Positions 1 through 9,868 of a DNA stretch of 64,000 bases are shown one piece after another. How positions within the stretch are numbered: the stretch's first letter is position 1; each line of letters opens with the position of its first letter. The notes under the pieces are model-generated. The model saw nothing but the letters and a program-made list of their open reading frames with translations. It did no database searches and was not told the DNA's origin. The stretch is taken from contig JAHBVS010000001.1 in assembly GCA_019637445.1 (NCBI GenBank), positions 1,151,586-1,215,585 on the forward strand, read 5' to 3'. The stretch is from Gemmatimonadaceae bacterium. Lineage in GTDB: Bacteria; Gemmatimonadota; Gemmatimonadetes; Gemmatimonadales; Gemmatimonadaceae. Both the position numbers and the translations under genes were made by a program.

Positions 1-241
1 CGCCGCGCGCCGAGTATTCCGGCTGCGTCAGCTCTAGGTAGCCCGCCGCCCGCTCGTAGTTGGCCGAGCGGGTGAGCTGGAGGAAGGCCGTCACGGCGGC
101 GCGCGGCGAGGCGGAGTCCACCACCACCGGCGGCACCGAATCCACGGCCGAGTCAGGAGGCTGCGTTGGGCGCTGCAGGAGCTGTGCGCCAAGCACCGCC
201 GGCAGCAGGAGGAAGCACGAAATCAGGCTGAAACGTCGCAT
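1..241 (-). CDS. Secreted protein, N-terminal part (runs off left edge)
   Basis: Only the first 80 residues are in the window. The protein opens MRRFSLISCFLLLPAVLGAQ: two arginines, a hydrophobic core and a small-residue cleavage region near residue 19, so a Sec signal peptide is likely. A short Pro/Ser/Asp linker follows, then a helical stretch (AFLQLTRSANYERAAGYLEL) of the kind found ahead of the membrane part of some mechanosensitive-channel-like proteins. That resemblance is from memory and weak. The gene is divergent from the acyl-CoA dehydrogenase, sharing an 83-nt intergenic region. Confidence 0.6.
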   Translation of the reverse strand, partial: MRRFSLISCFLLLPAVLGAQLLQRPTQPPDSAVDSVPPVVVDSASPRAAVTAFLQLTRSANYERAAGYLELTQPEYSARG

Positions 242-288
242 CTCCCAACATCCCCAATCGGCACAGGCTGGGCAACCCTCCGCCACGC

Positions 289-294
289 TAGATT
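289..294 (+). promoter_or_regulatory. Candidate -10 box TAGATT
   Basis: TAGATT lies 30 nt before the acyl-CoA dehydrogenase start. It sits in the 12-mer ACGCTAGATTTC, which is repeated exactly at 6549-6560 in front of the nucleotidyltransferase gene. No convincing -35 box is visible. Inferred promoter element only. Confidence 0.35.
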
Positions 295-324
295 TCAGGC
301 CCACTCCCGAATGAGCCGTAGACG

Positions 325-2099
325 ATGAGCGCCAGCGCGAACGCCAACACCCCGCACCTCGCCAACCCCGACGAGAACCCGTCCTTTACCCGCGGCGTGT
401 TCCAGGGCGAGATCCACGAGGACCTGCTCTTCCCCTTCCCCGAGCCGACGGCCGAGGACAAGGAGACGCTGTCGCAGATCCTCGACGCGTTCCGTTCCTG
501 GGCCGCCGACACGCTCGACCCCGCCACGCTCGACCACGACGGCAAGTTCCCCGACGCCGTGCGCCAGGGCATGGCCGAGCTGGGCCTGATGGGCCTCAAC
601 ATCCCCGAGGCCTACGGCGGCTTCGGCGCCTCGGCGATGGTCTTCAACCGCGTCTTCGGCGAGATCGGCGCGCACGACGCCTCGCTGGCCGTGTACTTCG
701 GCGCGCACCAGAGCATCGGCATCAAGGGCATCATCCTCTTCGGCACGGAGGACCAGAAGCAGCGCTGGCTTCCGCGCTGCGCCTCCGGCGAGCTCATCGG
801 CGCGTTTTGTTTGACCGAACCAGGGTCCGGTTCCGACGCGCAAGCGATGCTCAGCACGGCGGTGCCTTCCGAAGATGGCTCGCACTACGTGCTCAACGGC
901 ACGAAGATCTGGATCTCCAACGCGGGCTACGCGGGCGTGCTCACCGTCTTCGCCAAGGTCCCGGTCGTCATCGACGGCAAGCAGAAGCAGCGCGTCACCG
1001 CCTTCATCGTCGACGCCAAGGCCCCCGGCATCTCCCTCGGCAAGATCGAGGAGAAGATGGGCATCAAGGCCAGCGACACACGCACGATTACGCTCGAGAA
1101 CGTGAAGGTCCCCAAGGAAGACCTGCTCGGCGACATCGGCGGCGGCTTCAAGATTGCGTTGGAGATCCTCAACTCCGGCCGCCTCGGCCTCTCCGCCGGC
1201 TCCTCGCGCGGCACGCGCGAGATGATGAAGCACGCCATCGACTACGCCAAGCAGCGCGAGCAGTTCGGGCGGCCCATCGCCTCGTTCGAGATGATCCAGC
1301 GCAAGATCGCGGCGGCCGCCGCCGACTGTTACGCGGCGGACGCCGGCTGGATGCTCTGTGCCGGCATGGTCGACAAGGGCGGCGTGGACTTCTCGCTCGA
1401 GACGGCCTGCTGCAAGATCTACGCATCGGAGCTGGCCTTCCGCACCGCGAACGAAGCGCTGCAGATCGCCGGCGGCATCGGCTACTCCAAGGAGTATCCG
1501 TATGAGCGCGCGGTCCGCGACTCACGCATCAACCTGATCTTCGAAGGGACCAACGAGATTCTGCGCGCACTCATCGCGCTGATGGGCCTGCAGCAGCCCG
1601 GCGAGGAACTCAAGAAGGTCGGCAAGGCCTTCAAGGATCCCCTGCGCAACATCGGCGCGATCTCCAGCTACGTCACCGGCCGCGCCAAGCGCACGCTGAC
1701 CAAGAAGCACTTCTCCAAGGTGCACGAGGCCCTCGAGGACGAGGCGGAACTTGTCGAGGACAACATCCACGGGCTGGCCCTCGCCGTGGAGAAGGCGTTG
1801 ATCGAGCACGGCAAGGACATCATCGAACGCCAGATGCTGCAGGAACGCATGGCCAATGCGGCCATCGACATCTACCTGAGCACGGCCGTCCTCTCGCGCG
1901 CCAGCAGTGCCGTCGCCAAGCACGGCGTGGAAGCCGCGTCCGCCGATCTCGATGCCGCGCGCATCTTCATCCCGATGGCCATGCGCCGCGCGCGCCGCGC
2001 CATTCGTGCCATTGAGAAGAACCAGGACGAGCGCCTCCGCGGCCTCGCCCAACGCGCCCTCGACACCGGCGACCTCACCGTCCCCACCCCGACCGACGC

Positions 2100-2103
<4 letters not shown>
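325..2103 (+). CDS. Acyl-CoA dehydrogenase (VLCAD/ACAD9-like)
   Basis: A 592-residue flavoprotein that oxidises acyl-CoA to 2-enoyl-CoA in beta-oxidation. The middle domain carries AFCLTEPGSGSDA and the C-terminal domain carries AGGIGYSKEYPYERAVRD followed by LIFEGTNEI; the Glu of FEGT (about residue 407) matches the catalytic base of the family. The length and an extra C-terminal helical region of about 180 residues fit the very-long-chain/ACAD9 branch rather than the roughly 380-residue short/medium-chain enzymes. Its stop overlaps the GTG start of the ABC-F gene by 4 nt, so the two are cotranscribed. The electron acceptor (ETF) is not encoded here. Confidence 0.93.
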
Positions 2104-4046
<1,943 letters not shown>

Positions 4047-4201
4047 AAAGGGCGGAGATCTGCCGCCTCGCTGGCAACTGTACGCCTGCGGAAGAGCCCG
4101 TAGCTGCGGCAGAGAGTTTAGCGATGGCCAGTCACCATCAGCGTCGTGGCGCTATCACTGCCCCAAGCGCCACTTGCTCCGAATCGAGCTCGTCGGCTTG
4201 G

Positions 4202-4762
4202 TTACCGTCGTTCGGCGACCTCCAGTTTGGACAACTCTTCATCGGACAAGTGCGCGCGAAGCGGTCGCATAAGCATCACAAACCGGTGATAGTCCTTCTT
4301 CCGCCACGCTTCCTCAGCTTCGGCCCGCGCTGCTCTCAACGCCCTCTCCCGAGCATACCTGTCTACGTCATTTGATCGCTGCATCGCAGCTTCGCGAAAG
4401 CTGCCCTCATGACCAGAAATGAAGTCGCGCCCGAACTCGGATAAGAGGCGCGCAAGTTGCTCCAGCTTCGAAGAGAGTGCCTCGGCCGTCGTGACTTGCA
4501 CCAGCGAACTCGAGTAGGCCTTGTCTGCCTGCCGAAGCTTCACGATTTCATCAATTCTGAAGGGTGCTTCTTCAGAGCCGACTCGTCCAACGAGAAGGTC
4601 TAGTTCGTAGGATCGATGCCCGTCATAGGTGACCTCAACATAGACCGTTTCTGACTCGAATCGAACACGGTTCGGCTCCGACTCGGCGAGCCTGAAGCCG
4701 TGCTCCGTCACGAGATACTCGAAGTTTTGCACCGCGTAAGTCTCTAACGGAAGCCTAGGCAT
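4202..4762 (-). CDS. Hypothetical protein, probable immunity partner of the RHS tip
   Basis: A 186-residue protein with no family I recognise. It is charged, soluble and mixed alpha/beta at the N-terminus (residues 1-70), with a long Arg/Glu/Ala-rich helical C-terminal half. The start ATG lies 4 nt after the RHS stop codon, with GGAGG inside the end of the RHS gene serving as ribosome binding site, so the pair is translationally linked. Base composition is visibly more AT-rich than neighbouring genes, as is the RHS tip. Position, size and composition are those of an immunity gene for a polymorphic toxin. This role is inference from context alone. Confidence 0.6.
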   Translation of the reverse strand: MPRLPLETYAVQNFEYLVTEHGFRLAESEPNRVRFESETVYVEVTYDGHRSYELDLLVGRVGSEEAPFRIDEIVKLRQADKAYSSSLVQVTTAEALSSKLEQLARLLSEFGRDFISGHEGSFREAAMQRSNDVDRYARERALRAARAEAEEAWRKKDYHRFVMLMRPLRAHLSDEELSKLEVAERR

Positions 4763-4766
4763 GTCC

Positions 4767-6473
4767 TCAGAGTCCTCCTCGTGGGTGCCACGCGCCAGTC
4801 GACGAGCTATACCTCCACCCCTGATTCTCTAAGAGCTGTCGCTCCGCGTTCAGGAAGCCCTTTGTCGGAATCAGCTCTCCTCGCGCATCACGATAAGAGT
4901 CAAAGATTGGATTCCCACTGCGCATCTCCTCGCGCAACCGACTCGCGTTTTGCTTCCAGTTGGCCTTGTAGCTGCCTCGATCCGGAAGATTTAGGAACCG
5001 ATCGCCTTCCTTCCATCCCGATGCTTTCGTAGACGTTGGATCGAGGTACTTGTACAGGTTTAGACCGCCGCGTTCTGCGCCGCTCGCGGACTGCGCGGCC
5101 CGCCTCACTCCGTTCCAGATCTTGAGGGCGCTTGCAGCTGCGCCTCCAGCAGCACCAATCGTGGCATCAATCGCTACCTGCGACCAGTCGATGCACCCGT
5201 TGAGCAGCATCTGGAGTGCTATGCTTTCGAGCGCACCACCGACTGCTCCGGCCCCGGCGCCCCACAGGATCGGCGCGACTGCGATGCTCCCCGTATAATC
5301 AACTAGGTTGACTGGTTCGCCGCTCGCGTACGCGTAAAGACTCGTAGAGCCGCTGAGGAACCCAATCGGATCCTTCGCCGTCCACCGCCCCGCCACCGGG
5401 TCGTAGTCCCGCGCCCCGAACCGCACCAGCCCCGTCTGGGCGTCCCCCAGCCCGCCCGCGTACCCGAACGGCTGCCACCCGGGGTTCGTGTTCTGCACCT
5501 CGATCCCGAACGCGTCGTAGTCGATCCGCTGCGCCACCGTCCCCGTGGCCACGTTCACCACCAGCCGCACGCTCCCCAGGTGGTCCCGCACCAGCCGGTA
5601 GGTGCTGTCCCCCCGCACTAGGTAGTCCGGCACGTTCACGCCCGTCGCGTACACGAAGCGGCTCACCACATTGCCGCTGCCGTCCAGCTCCGCCACCGGC
5701 GTCAACTGCCCCTGGTAGAGCCAGGCCCGCACCAGCGTGTCGTTCACCGTCTTTCCGATCCGCCGGTTCTGCGCGTCGATCAGGTAGCCGATGTCGGTCC
5801 CGTCCGGCAGCAGCACCTGCACCAGGTTCCCCAGCGCGTCGTAGCTGTAGTGCGTGGTGTCCGTGCCGACGGCCTTCCACAGCAGGTCGCCGTGGGCCGT
5901 GTAGCCGTAGGTGGCCGTGCCGTAGCTGAGCAGGCGGTCCTGGTCGTCCACGGTCGCCGTCAGCGTGCCGCCGGACGTCACCTGCGTGGCCCGGTTGCCG
6001 TTGAGGTCGTAGGTGTAGCTCGCCGTCACGCTGCCGTTGCGGCTCACGCTGCTCAGCCGGCCCACGGAGTCGTAGGCGAAGGCCAGGGTGTCGGTGCCCG
6101 CGCCGATGCGCTCGATGAGCTGCGTGATGCGCGAGAGCGAGTCGCGCGTGTAGCTGGTGCGGAACAGCGTGTCGGTGCCGAGACGCGAGAGCATCGCGCT
6201 CAGCGCGCCATGGCTGTCGTAGCTGTACGCGGTGCGCTGCGTGCTGCCGGCCACGGTGCCGGACCAGGTCAGGCTGGTTGGCAACGAGCCGTCGTAGGTG
6301 AGGGCTAGACCCAGCCCGCCAGGTGCGCTGAGCGAGGTCAACGTGCCGGTGAGGCTGTTGAAGCTGAAACCGAGCGTGCCGCGGTCGAAGGTCACCGAGC
6401 TCGGGCGTCCGGCGGCGTCGTAGCCGAAGGTGATCGAATCACCGGTCAGCCGCCGTGTACGTGCTGTCCCCAA
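4767..6473 (-). CDS. RHS repeat core protein with toxin-like C-terminal tip (5'-truncated)
   Basis: The first 395 of 568 residues hold YD/RHS repeats (e.g. YSYDALGNLVQV, FAYDSVGRLSSV) and end with the RHS core signature: GARDYDPVAGRWTAKDPIGF, then SLYAYASGEPVNLVDYTG. After this conserved boundary a 173-residue tip begins. It has a Gly/Ala-rich segment and then a compact domain ending GFLNAERQLLENQGWRY and TGAWHPR. The tip switches to AT-richer composition, typical of exchangeable toxin modules. I do not recognise its catalytic class. The only start available is TTG, and the natural upstream part is in another frame (see the next feature), so the gene looks like an orphan 3' fragment, with no signal peptide or secretion domain left. 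Confidence 0.75.
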   Translation of the reverse strand: MGTARTRRLTGDSITFGYDAAGRPSSVTFDRGTLGFSFNSLTGTLTSLSAPGGLGLALTYDGSLPTSLTWSGTVAGSTQRTAYSYDSHGALSAMLSRLGTDTLFRTSYTRDSLSRITQLIERIGAGTDTLAFAYDSVGRLSSVSRNGSVTASYTYDLNGNRATQVTSGGTLTATVDDQDRLLSYGTATYGYTAHGDLLWKAVGTDTTHYSYDALGNLVQVLLPDGTDIGYLIDAQNRRIGKTVNDTLVRAWLYQGQLTPVAELDGSGNVVSRFVYATGVNVPDYLVRGDSTYRLVRDHLGSVRLVVNVATGTVAQRIDYDAFGIEVQNTNPGWQPFGYAGGLGDAQTGLVRFGARDYDPVAGRWTAKDPIGFLSGSTSLYAYASGEPVNLVDYTGSIAVAPILWGAGAGAVGGALESIALQMLLNGCIDWSQVAIDATIGAAGGAAASALKIWNGVRRAAQSASGAERGGLNLYKYLDPTSTKASGWKEGDRFLNLPDRGSYKANWKQNASRLREEMRSGNPIFDSYRDARGELIPTKGFLNAERQLLENQGWRYSSSTGAWHPRGGL

Positions 6474-6550
6474 CGCACCGGGTTCCCCCGCGCGTCGTAG
6501 AGGTAGTAGGTGGTGTCCGTGCCGATCGAGCGCTCCCGCGCACCCTCGAC
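6474..6550 (-). pseudogene. Out-of-frame upstream remnant of the RHS gene
   Basis: Reading the minus strand from 6550 downward gives an RHS-style stretch, GTDTTYYLYDARGNPVRW. It reaches a stop within about 10 codons past 6471, while the downstream RHS repeats continue in a neighbouring frame. A single indel near 6470-6474 would join them. The remnant ends against the 5' region of the nucleotidyltransferase gene, and an in-frame TAG lies further upstream. Confidence 0.5.
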
Positions 6551-6552
6551 GC

Positions 6553-6558
6553 TAGATT
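6553..6558 (+). promoter_or_regulatory. Candidate -10 box TAGATT
   Basis: TAGATT sits 28 nt ahead of the ATG at 6587, inside the same 12-mer ACGCTAGATTTC seen at 285-296. No clear -35 box. Inferred. Confidence 0.35.
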
Positions 6559-6586
6559 TCGTCCGTTCCCACACCGCGTCGCCTGC

Positions 6587-7138
6587 ATGGATGAGCAGTT
6601 CGAGTTCCTGCGCTCGATTGTCGAGCGGCTAGAGGCGGTCGGCATCCCCTACATGCTGACCGGCTCGCTGGCGCTCGCCATCTGGGCACGGCCCCGGATG
6701 ACGCGCGACGTGGACGTCGTCATCGAGGCGGATGCGGCGGCGGTCGAGCGGCTGGTCGCCGCGTTCTCCAGCGACAGCTACATCGACCGCGACGCCGCGC
6801 TCGACGCCACCACCAGCGGCACGATGTTCAACGCGGTTCACCTCTCGTCGCTGCTGAAGGCCGACTTCATCCTCCGCCGCGACGACCCCTACGAGCGCAC
6901 GAAGTTCGCACGGCGCCTCCAGGTGGAACTGGAGGGCAGGGCGGTGGCGGTCATCAGCCCCGAGGATCTGATCCTGAGCAAGCTGGCCTGGGCGCGCGAA
7001 AGCGGCTCGGCGCGCCAGAACGAGGACGTGGCGTTGCTGCTGCGCGACATCCCGGAGCTCGACCGCAAGTATCTGCGGCAGTGGGCGGCTGCGCTCGGGC
7101 TCACCGAGGCCCTGGCCCGGAGCGCGCACGATGACTGA
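6587..7138 (+). CDS. Nucleotidyltransferase-fold protein (AbiEii/MNT-like)
   Basis: A 183-residue protein with the nucleotidyltransferase signature: MLTGSLALAIWARPRMT followed by RDVDVVIE, giving the G-S and D-x-D metal-binding elements, then a long alpha/beta region with ISPEDLILSKLAWARESG. This is the fold of stand-alone minimal nucleotidyltransferases and AbiEii-type toxins. I chose the ATG at 6587 because upstream in-frame sequence overlaps RHS remnants. The next gene overlaps its end by 8 nt, so the two form a pair. Substrate unknown; a toxin role is possible but unproven. Confidence 0.75.
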   Translation: MDEQFEFLRSIVERLEAVGIPYMLTGSLALAIWARPRMTRDVDVVIEADAAAVERLVAAFSSDSYIDRDAALDATTSGTMFNAVHLSSLLKADFILRRDDPYERTKFARRLQVELEGRAVAVISPEDLILSKLAWARESGSARQNEDVALLLRDIPELDRKYLRQWAAALGLTEALARSAHDD

Positions 7139-7406
7139 CACGGCGGCGAGCGTCGACGCGCGGCTGCGCGAGCTGCTCCGGCAGCGCTCGGCCAGCGAGC
7201 GCGTCCGGATGGCAACCGGGATGTTCGGGAGCGCGAAGCGCCTCGCGCTCGCGGGGCTCCGCCACGGGGGCCGCCATCGCGATGCGGTTGCGGAGCGGCT
7301 GGGATTGCTGGAGCGCCTGCACGGGGACGAACTCAGCCCCGCGGTTCGTGCGATCGTGGCGGCACGAGCGGGTGAATCGGAGAGCGGCGCGACCCCGCGG
7401 CGCTAA
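7131..7406 (+). CDS. Small helical partner of the nucleotidyltransferase
   Basis: A 91-residue basic helical protein (MTDTAASVDARLRELL...). The core ERVRMATGMFGSAKRLALAG resembles small proteins I have seen next to nucleotidyltransferase genes, with a Met-Phe-x-x-A-[KR] pattern. No HEPN R-x4-6-H motif is present. It overlaps the upstream gene by 8 nt and ends shortly before a convergent gene. It may be an adaptor or regulator of the transferase; the function is unknown. Confidence 0.6.
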   Translation: MTDTAASVDARLRELLRQRSASERVRMATGMFGSAKRLALAGLRHGGRHRDAVAERLGLLERLHGDELSPAVRAIVAARAGESESGATPRR

Positions 7407-7442
7407 GTCACTCGCGGCGCCGTCGGTCGGCTCGCGGCTGCC

Positions 7443-7910
7443 CTACGCCGCATCCGGCCTTAGCACCCCATACTTCTCCAACGCCTGCTTCACCGCCATC
7501 CGCGCGGAAAGCTCAAGCTCGTACTCCAACGAAATCTCCTTGAGCTCCTCCGCCCCGTGCCGCCGCGTCCGCGACGCCGCGCCATTCGAGGCCGCGTGGC
7601 GCCGCGTGTACTCCCGGCAGGCGTGCCACAGCGTGTTCGCCGTGTGCCACCACTCCTCGGTTTCCTTGCCGCGACCAAGCTCCGCGGTCTTCTCGTAGCT
7701 CTCCGTGCGCGCCGCCAACTGCGCCTCGCAGGTCTCCGCCACGTCCCAGGTCGCGTTGAACTCCGCGTCGTCCGCGTGCACCCGGTTCAACGTCTTCAGC
7801 CGCTCGTGCTGATGACAGCATTCCTTCGCCGTCCGATAAAGGGCATCGGCAGCATCACGCACGGGATTCGGTGACGGCTTCGAGGGACGCAGGGCGGCTT
7901 TGCTCGGCAT
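7443..7910 (-). CDS. Hypothetical helical protein
   Basis: A 155-residue protein I do not recognise. It is predicted almost wholly alpha-helical and soluble, with no signal peptide, rich in Glu/Ala/Arg and with two Cys near residues 31-32. A central Trp/His-rich stretch (EEWWHTANTLWHACREYTRR) stands out. It sits alone between convergent 7406 and the DUF4199 gene, whose stop lies 57 nt upstream on the same strand, so it may be the last gene of that unit. Confidence 0.55.
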   Translation of the reverse strand: MPSKAALRPSKPSPNPVRDAADALYRTAKECCHQHERLKTLNRVHADDAEFNATWDVAETCEAQLAARTESYEKTAELGRGKETEEWWHTANTLWHACREYTRRHAASNGAASRTRRHGAEELKEISLEYELELSARMAVKQALEKYGVLRPDAA

Positions 7911-7967
7911 CGGTCGCGGGTGAGGGAGACTGCAAGCAAACCAAGTCCCCGACCTCGGCGCAAGGCG

Positions 7968-8489
7968 TCAGGTCGCTGACGCTGGCTTCCGCAGCAGTCC
8001 CGCCGAGACCAGGCTGAACAGCAACACGACCGGAAGCGGCTCAAGGATCGTGAATGCAATGTTCACCAGTGGATTCTTGTAGAGTTCGGCAAAGCGCTGC
8101 ATCTCCGCGGTCGTCTCGGCGATCTCCGCCGCCGATGCCCCGCTCTCCTGCAGCCGGCGTACCGCCTCCGCGCCGTAGACCTCCGCGAAGTCAGGGAACC
8201 ACCCGTAGTAGATGACCTGCCAGGTGATGACATAGCAGGCCACGGCCACCGCCGAGATCAACAGGCCCACCTTCAGGCCCTGCCAGTAGCTGATGCTGCC
8301 CCCCAGCACCACGTCGCGGTGTTGTCGAATGCCCACGTAGATGAGCACCGAGGCCAGCACCATCGCGGTGTAGCCCAGCGCCATCCCGGTGCCATCGCCC
8401 AACTGCTCGTGGAACGGAATGGTGATCAGCATCATCGCCGACATCACGGCGCCGGCGATGAGTCCAAATGTCAGTACGATGCGACGCAC
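7968..8489 (-). CDS. DUF4199-type membrane protein
   Basis: A 173-residue protein with four hydrophobic segments: residues about 4-24 (IVLTFGLIAGAVMSAMMLIT), 35-55 (GMALGYTAMVLASVLIYVGI), 75-97 (GLKVGLLISAVAVACYVITW) and 145-165 (VNIAFTILEPLPVVLLFSLV). The pattern, including YxGIRQHRD after the second helix, matches DUF4199 proteins of unknown function. I chose the GTG at 8489 because GGGAG lies 7 nt upstream; an in-frame TTG at 8519 is the alternative. It lies 168 nt downstream of a LuxR-type gene on the same strand. Confidence 0.7.
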   Translation of the reverse strand: MRRIVLTFGLIAGAVMSAMMLITIPFHEQLGDGTGMALGYTAMVLASVLIYVGIRQHRDVVLGGSISYWQGLKVGLLISAVAVACYVITWQVIYYGWFPDFAEVYGAEAVRRLQESGASAAEIAETTAEMQRFAELYKNPLVNIAFTILEPLPVVLLFSLVSAGLLRKPASAT

Positions 8490-8657
8490 AATCGAGCTCC
8501 CGGTTGAAGGTCGCGGCAAACTGGCGGCAGCACTCCCGCCGCGCGTCCCCCGAAAGGGTGATTTCGCACGGTTAGTTCGAAAATCATCCCTTCGGGCGAC
8601 GGTTTCGCGGCCTTCACAGCGCCGCAGTACCGAACAGTGCAGGCACCAAACCGGCTA

Positions 8658-9149
8658 CTACGGGATCAGCCGCAGTTCCTTGGCCCGCTGCACTGCCTGC
8701 GTCCGCCTCGCCGCCCCAAGCTTGTCCAGCACCCGGCTGGCGTGCGTCTTCACCGTGTTCTCGCTGACGAACGCCTTCTCGGCGATCTCACGATTGCTCA
8801 GCCCAGCAGCCATCAGTTCAAGGATCTCCACCTCGCGCTGCGTTAGCCCGACAGCCGCCAGTTGAGCCTCGTCGCGCACGAACTCTGGGCCGACCGGCAC
8901 GGGGACCTCGACCGGCAACAGCACTTCGCGCACCACCACCTCGCGGCGCGTCATTCGCAGCCCCAACCAGATTCCAAGCCCCGCAAAGATCGCCGCCACG
9001 ATGCCGCCGTAGATCTCCACCGAGTGGTCGATGACCAGCCAGCGGTACTCCACGAGGCGCAGCGCAGCGACGGCCAGGCCGCCAACCACGCCGAACACCA
9101 CGACGTGGCGGACTACTGCAGACGACCCGCGCGCAGGATCAGTGGCCAT
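8658..9149 (-). CDS. Membrane-anchored LuxR-family regulator
   Basis: A 163-residue protein. Two transmembrane helices (about residues 12-33 and 42-65) are followed by a cytoplasmic linker and a LuxR/FixJ DNA-binding domain: GLTQREVEILELMAAGLSN, REIAEKAFVSENTVKTHASR, VLDKLGAARRTQAV. There is no receiver domain, so it is a one-component regulator that would bind DNA from the membrane. The ATG at 9149 lies inside the end of the methyltransferase gene (37-nt overlap); a later GTG just before the first helix is a possible alternative. The downstream DUF4199 membrane protein may be its sensor partner or target. Confidence 0.8.
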   Translation of the reverse strand: MATDPARGSSAVVRHVVVFGVVGGLAVAALRLVEYRWLVIDHSVEIYGGIVAAIFAGLGIWLGLRMTRREVVVREVLLPVEVPVPVGPEFVRDEAQLAAVGLTQREVEILELMAAGLSNREIAEKAFVSENTVKTHASRVLDKLGAARRTQAVQRAKELRLIP

Positions 9150-9868
9150 ACCACCGCTCGTTCCGCCTGTCGGCCCCACACTTCGGTGAGCTGCGCCTCG
9201 AACGCCAGCACCTTCGCATCGCCCTCGGCCTTGATGAGCCGCTGCACCGAACTCCAGGTCCGCAGGAATCCCAGGTACTGCGCGCAACTCCAGCGCTCGA
9301 CGATCTCGAACGGCGGCGCTTCAATCTCCGCGATTGGCAGATCCATCGTGCGGTAGCCCGCGTGGATCCAGTGATGCTCTGGCGCCCAGAAGGGTCCCAC
9401 GGTGACATCGTGATAATGCCGCATCAGCGTGTCAATCTCAGGCGAGACGCGGCTGTGCGTGTACGCGAACGCCGCGAACAGTCCGCCTGGCTTGAGCACA
9501 CGACGCACCGACCCGAAAAACTCGTCCAGGGCAAACCAGTGCAGGGCCTGCCCGACCGCCACCAAGTCAACCGACGCCTCGGAGAGCTCGGGGTGATAGG
9601 TCGTGCGCTGATACTTGATGCGCGCGTGAGGCTCGGCGTGCGAGAGCTGTTCCTCGCTCGGGTCCGTCGCAATGACGCGGGCAAAGCGCGTCGCCAGGCC
9701 CTGCGCCACCTGACCGTTCCCCGTCCCGACATCCCAGGCAAGCTCAGTCCCGGCCGACGACGCGGACAACCACTCGTACAGCGCCGCTGGATACCGCGGT
9801 CGATGCACGGCGTACGAGAACGCGTGCCCCGAGAAGTGATCGGCGAAACGCAGCGCCGGCTCGCTCAC
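9113..9868 (-). CDS. Class I SAM-dependent methyltransferase
   Basis: A 251-residue Rossmann methyltransferase. Motif I is AWDVGTGNGQVAQGLA (about residues 44-59), with IATDPSEEQLSHA as the acidic loop binding the SAM ribose, VDLVAVGQALHWF as motif post-II, and VRRVLKPGGLFA. The N-terminal FADHFSGHAFSYAVHRPRYP is characteristic of the Methyltransf_11 group that includes trans-aconitate methyltransferase-like enzymes. The substrate cannot be told. The GTG start overlaps the upstream stop in GTGA, so it belongs to the fahA-containing leftward run. Confidence 0.85.
   Translation of the reverse strand: MSEPALRFADHFSGHAFSYAVHRPRYPAALYEWLSASSAGTELAWDVGTGNGQVAQGLATRFARVIATDPSEEQLSHAEPHARIKYQRTTYHPELSEASVDLVAVGQALHWFALDEFFGSVRRVLKPGGLFAAFAYTHSRVSPEIDTLMRHYHDVTVGPFWAPEHHWIHAGYRTMDLPIAEIEAPPFEIVERWSCAQYLGFLRTWSSVQRLIKAEGDAKVLAFEAQLTEVWGRQAERAVVWPLILRAGRLQ

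Noticed and set aside
4047..4201. Possible small gene between uup and the immunity gene
   Set aside because: No frame with a start, ribosome site or protein-like content; only a weak GGCGG/CCGCC hairpin just after the uup stop.
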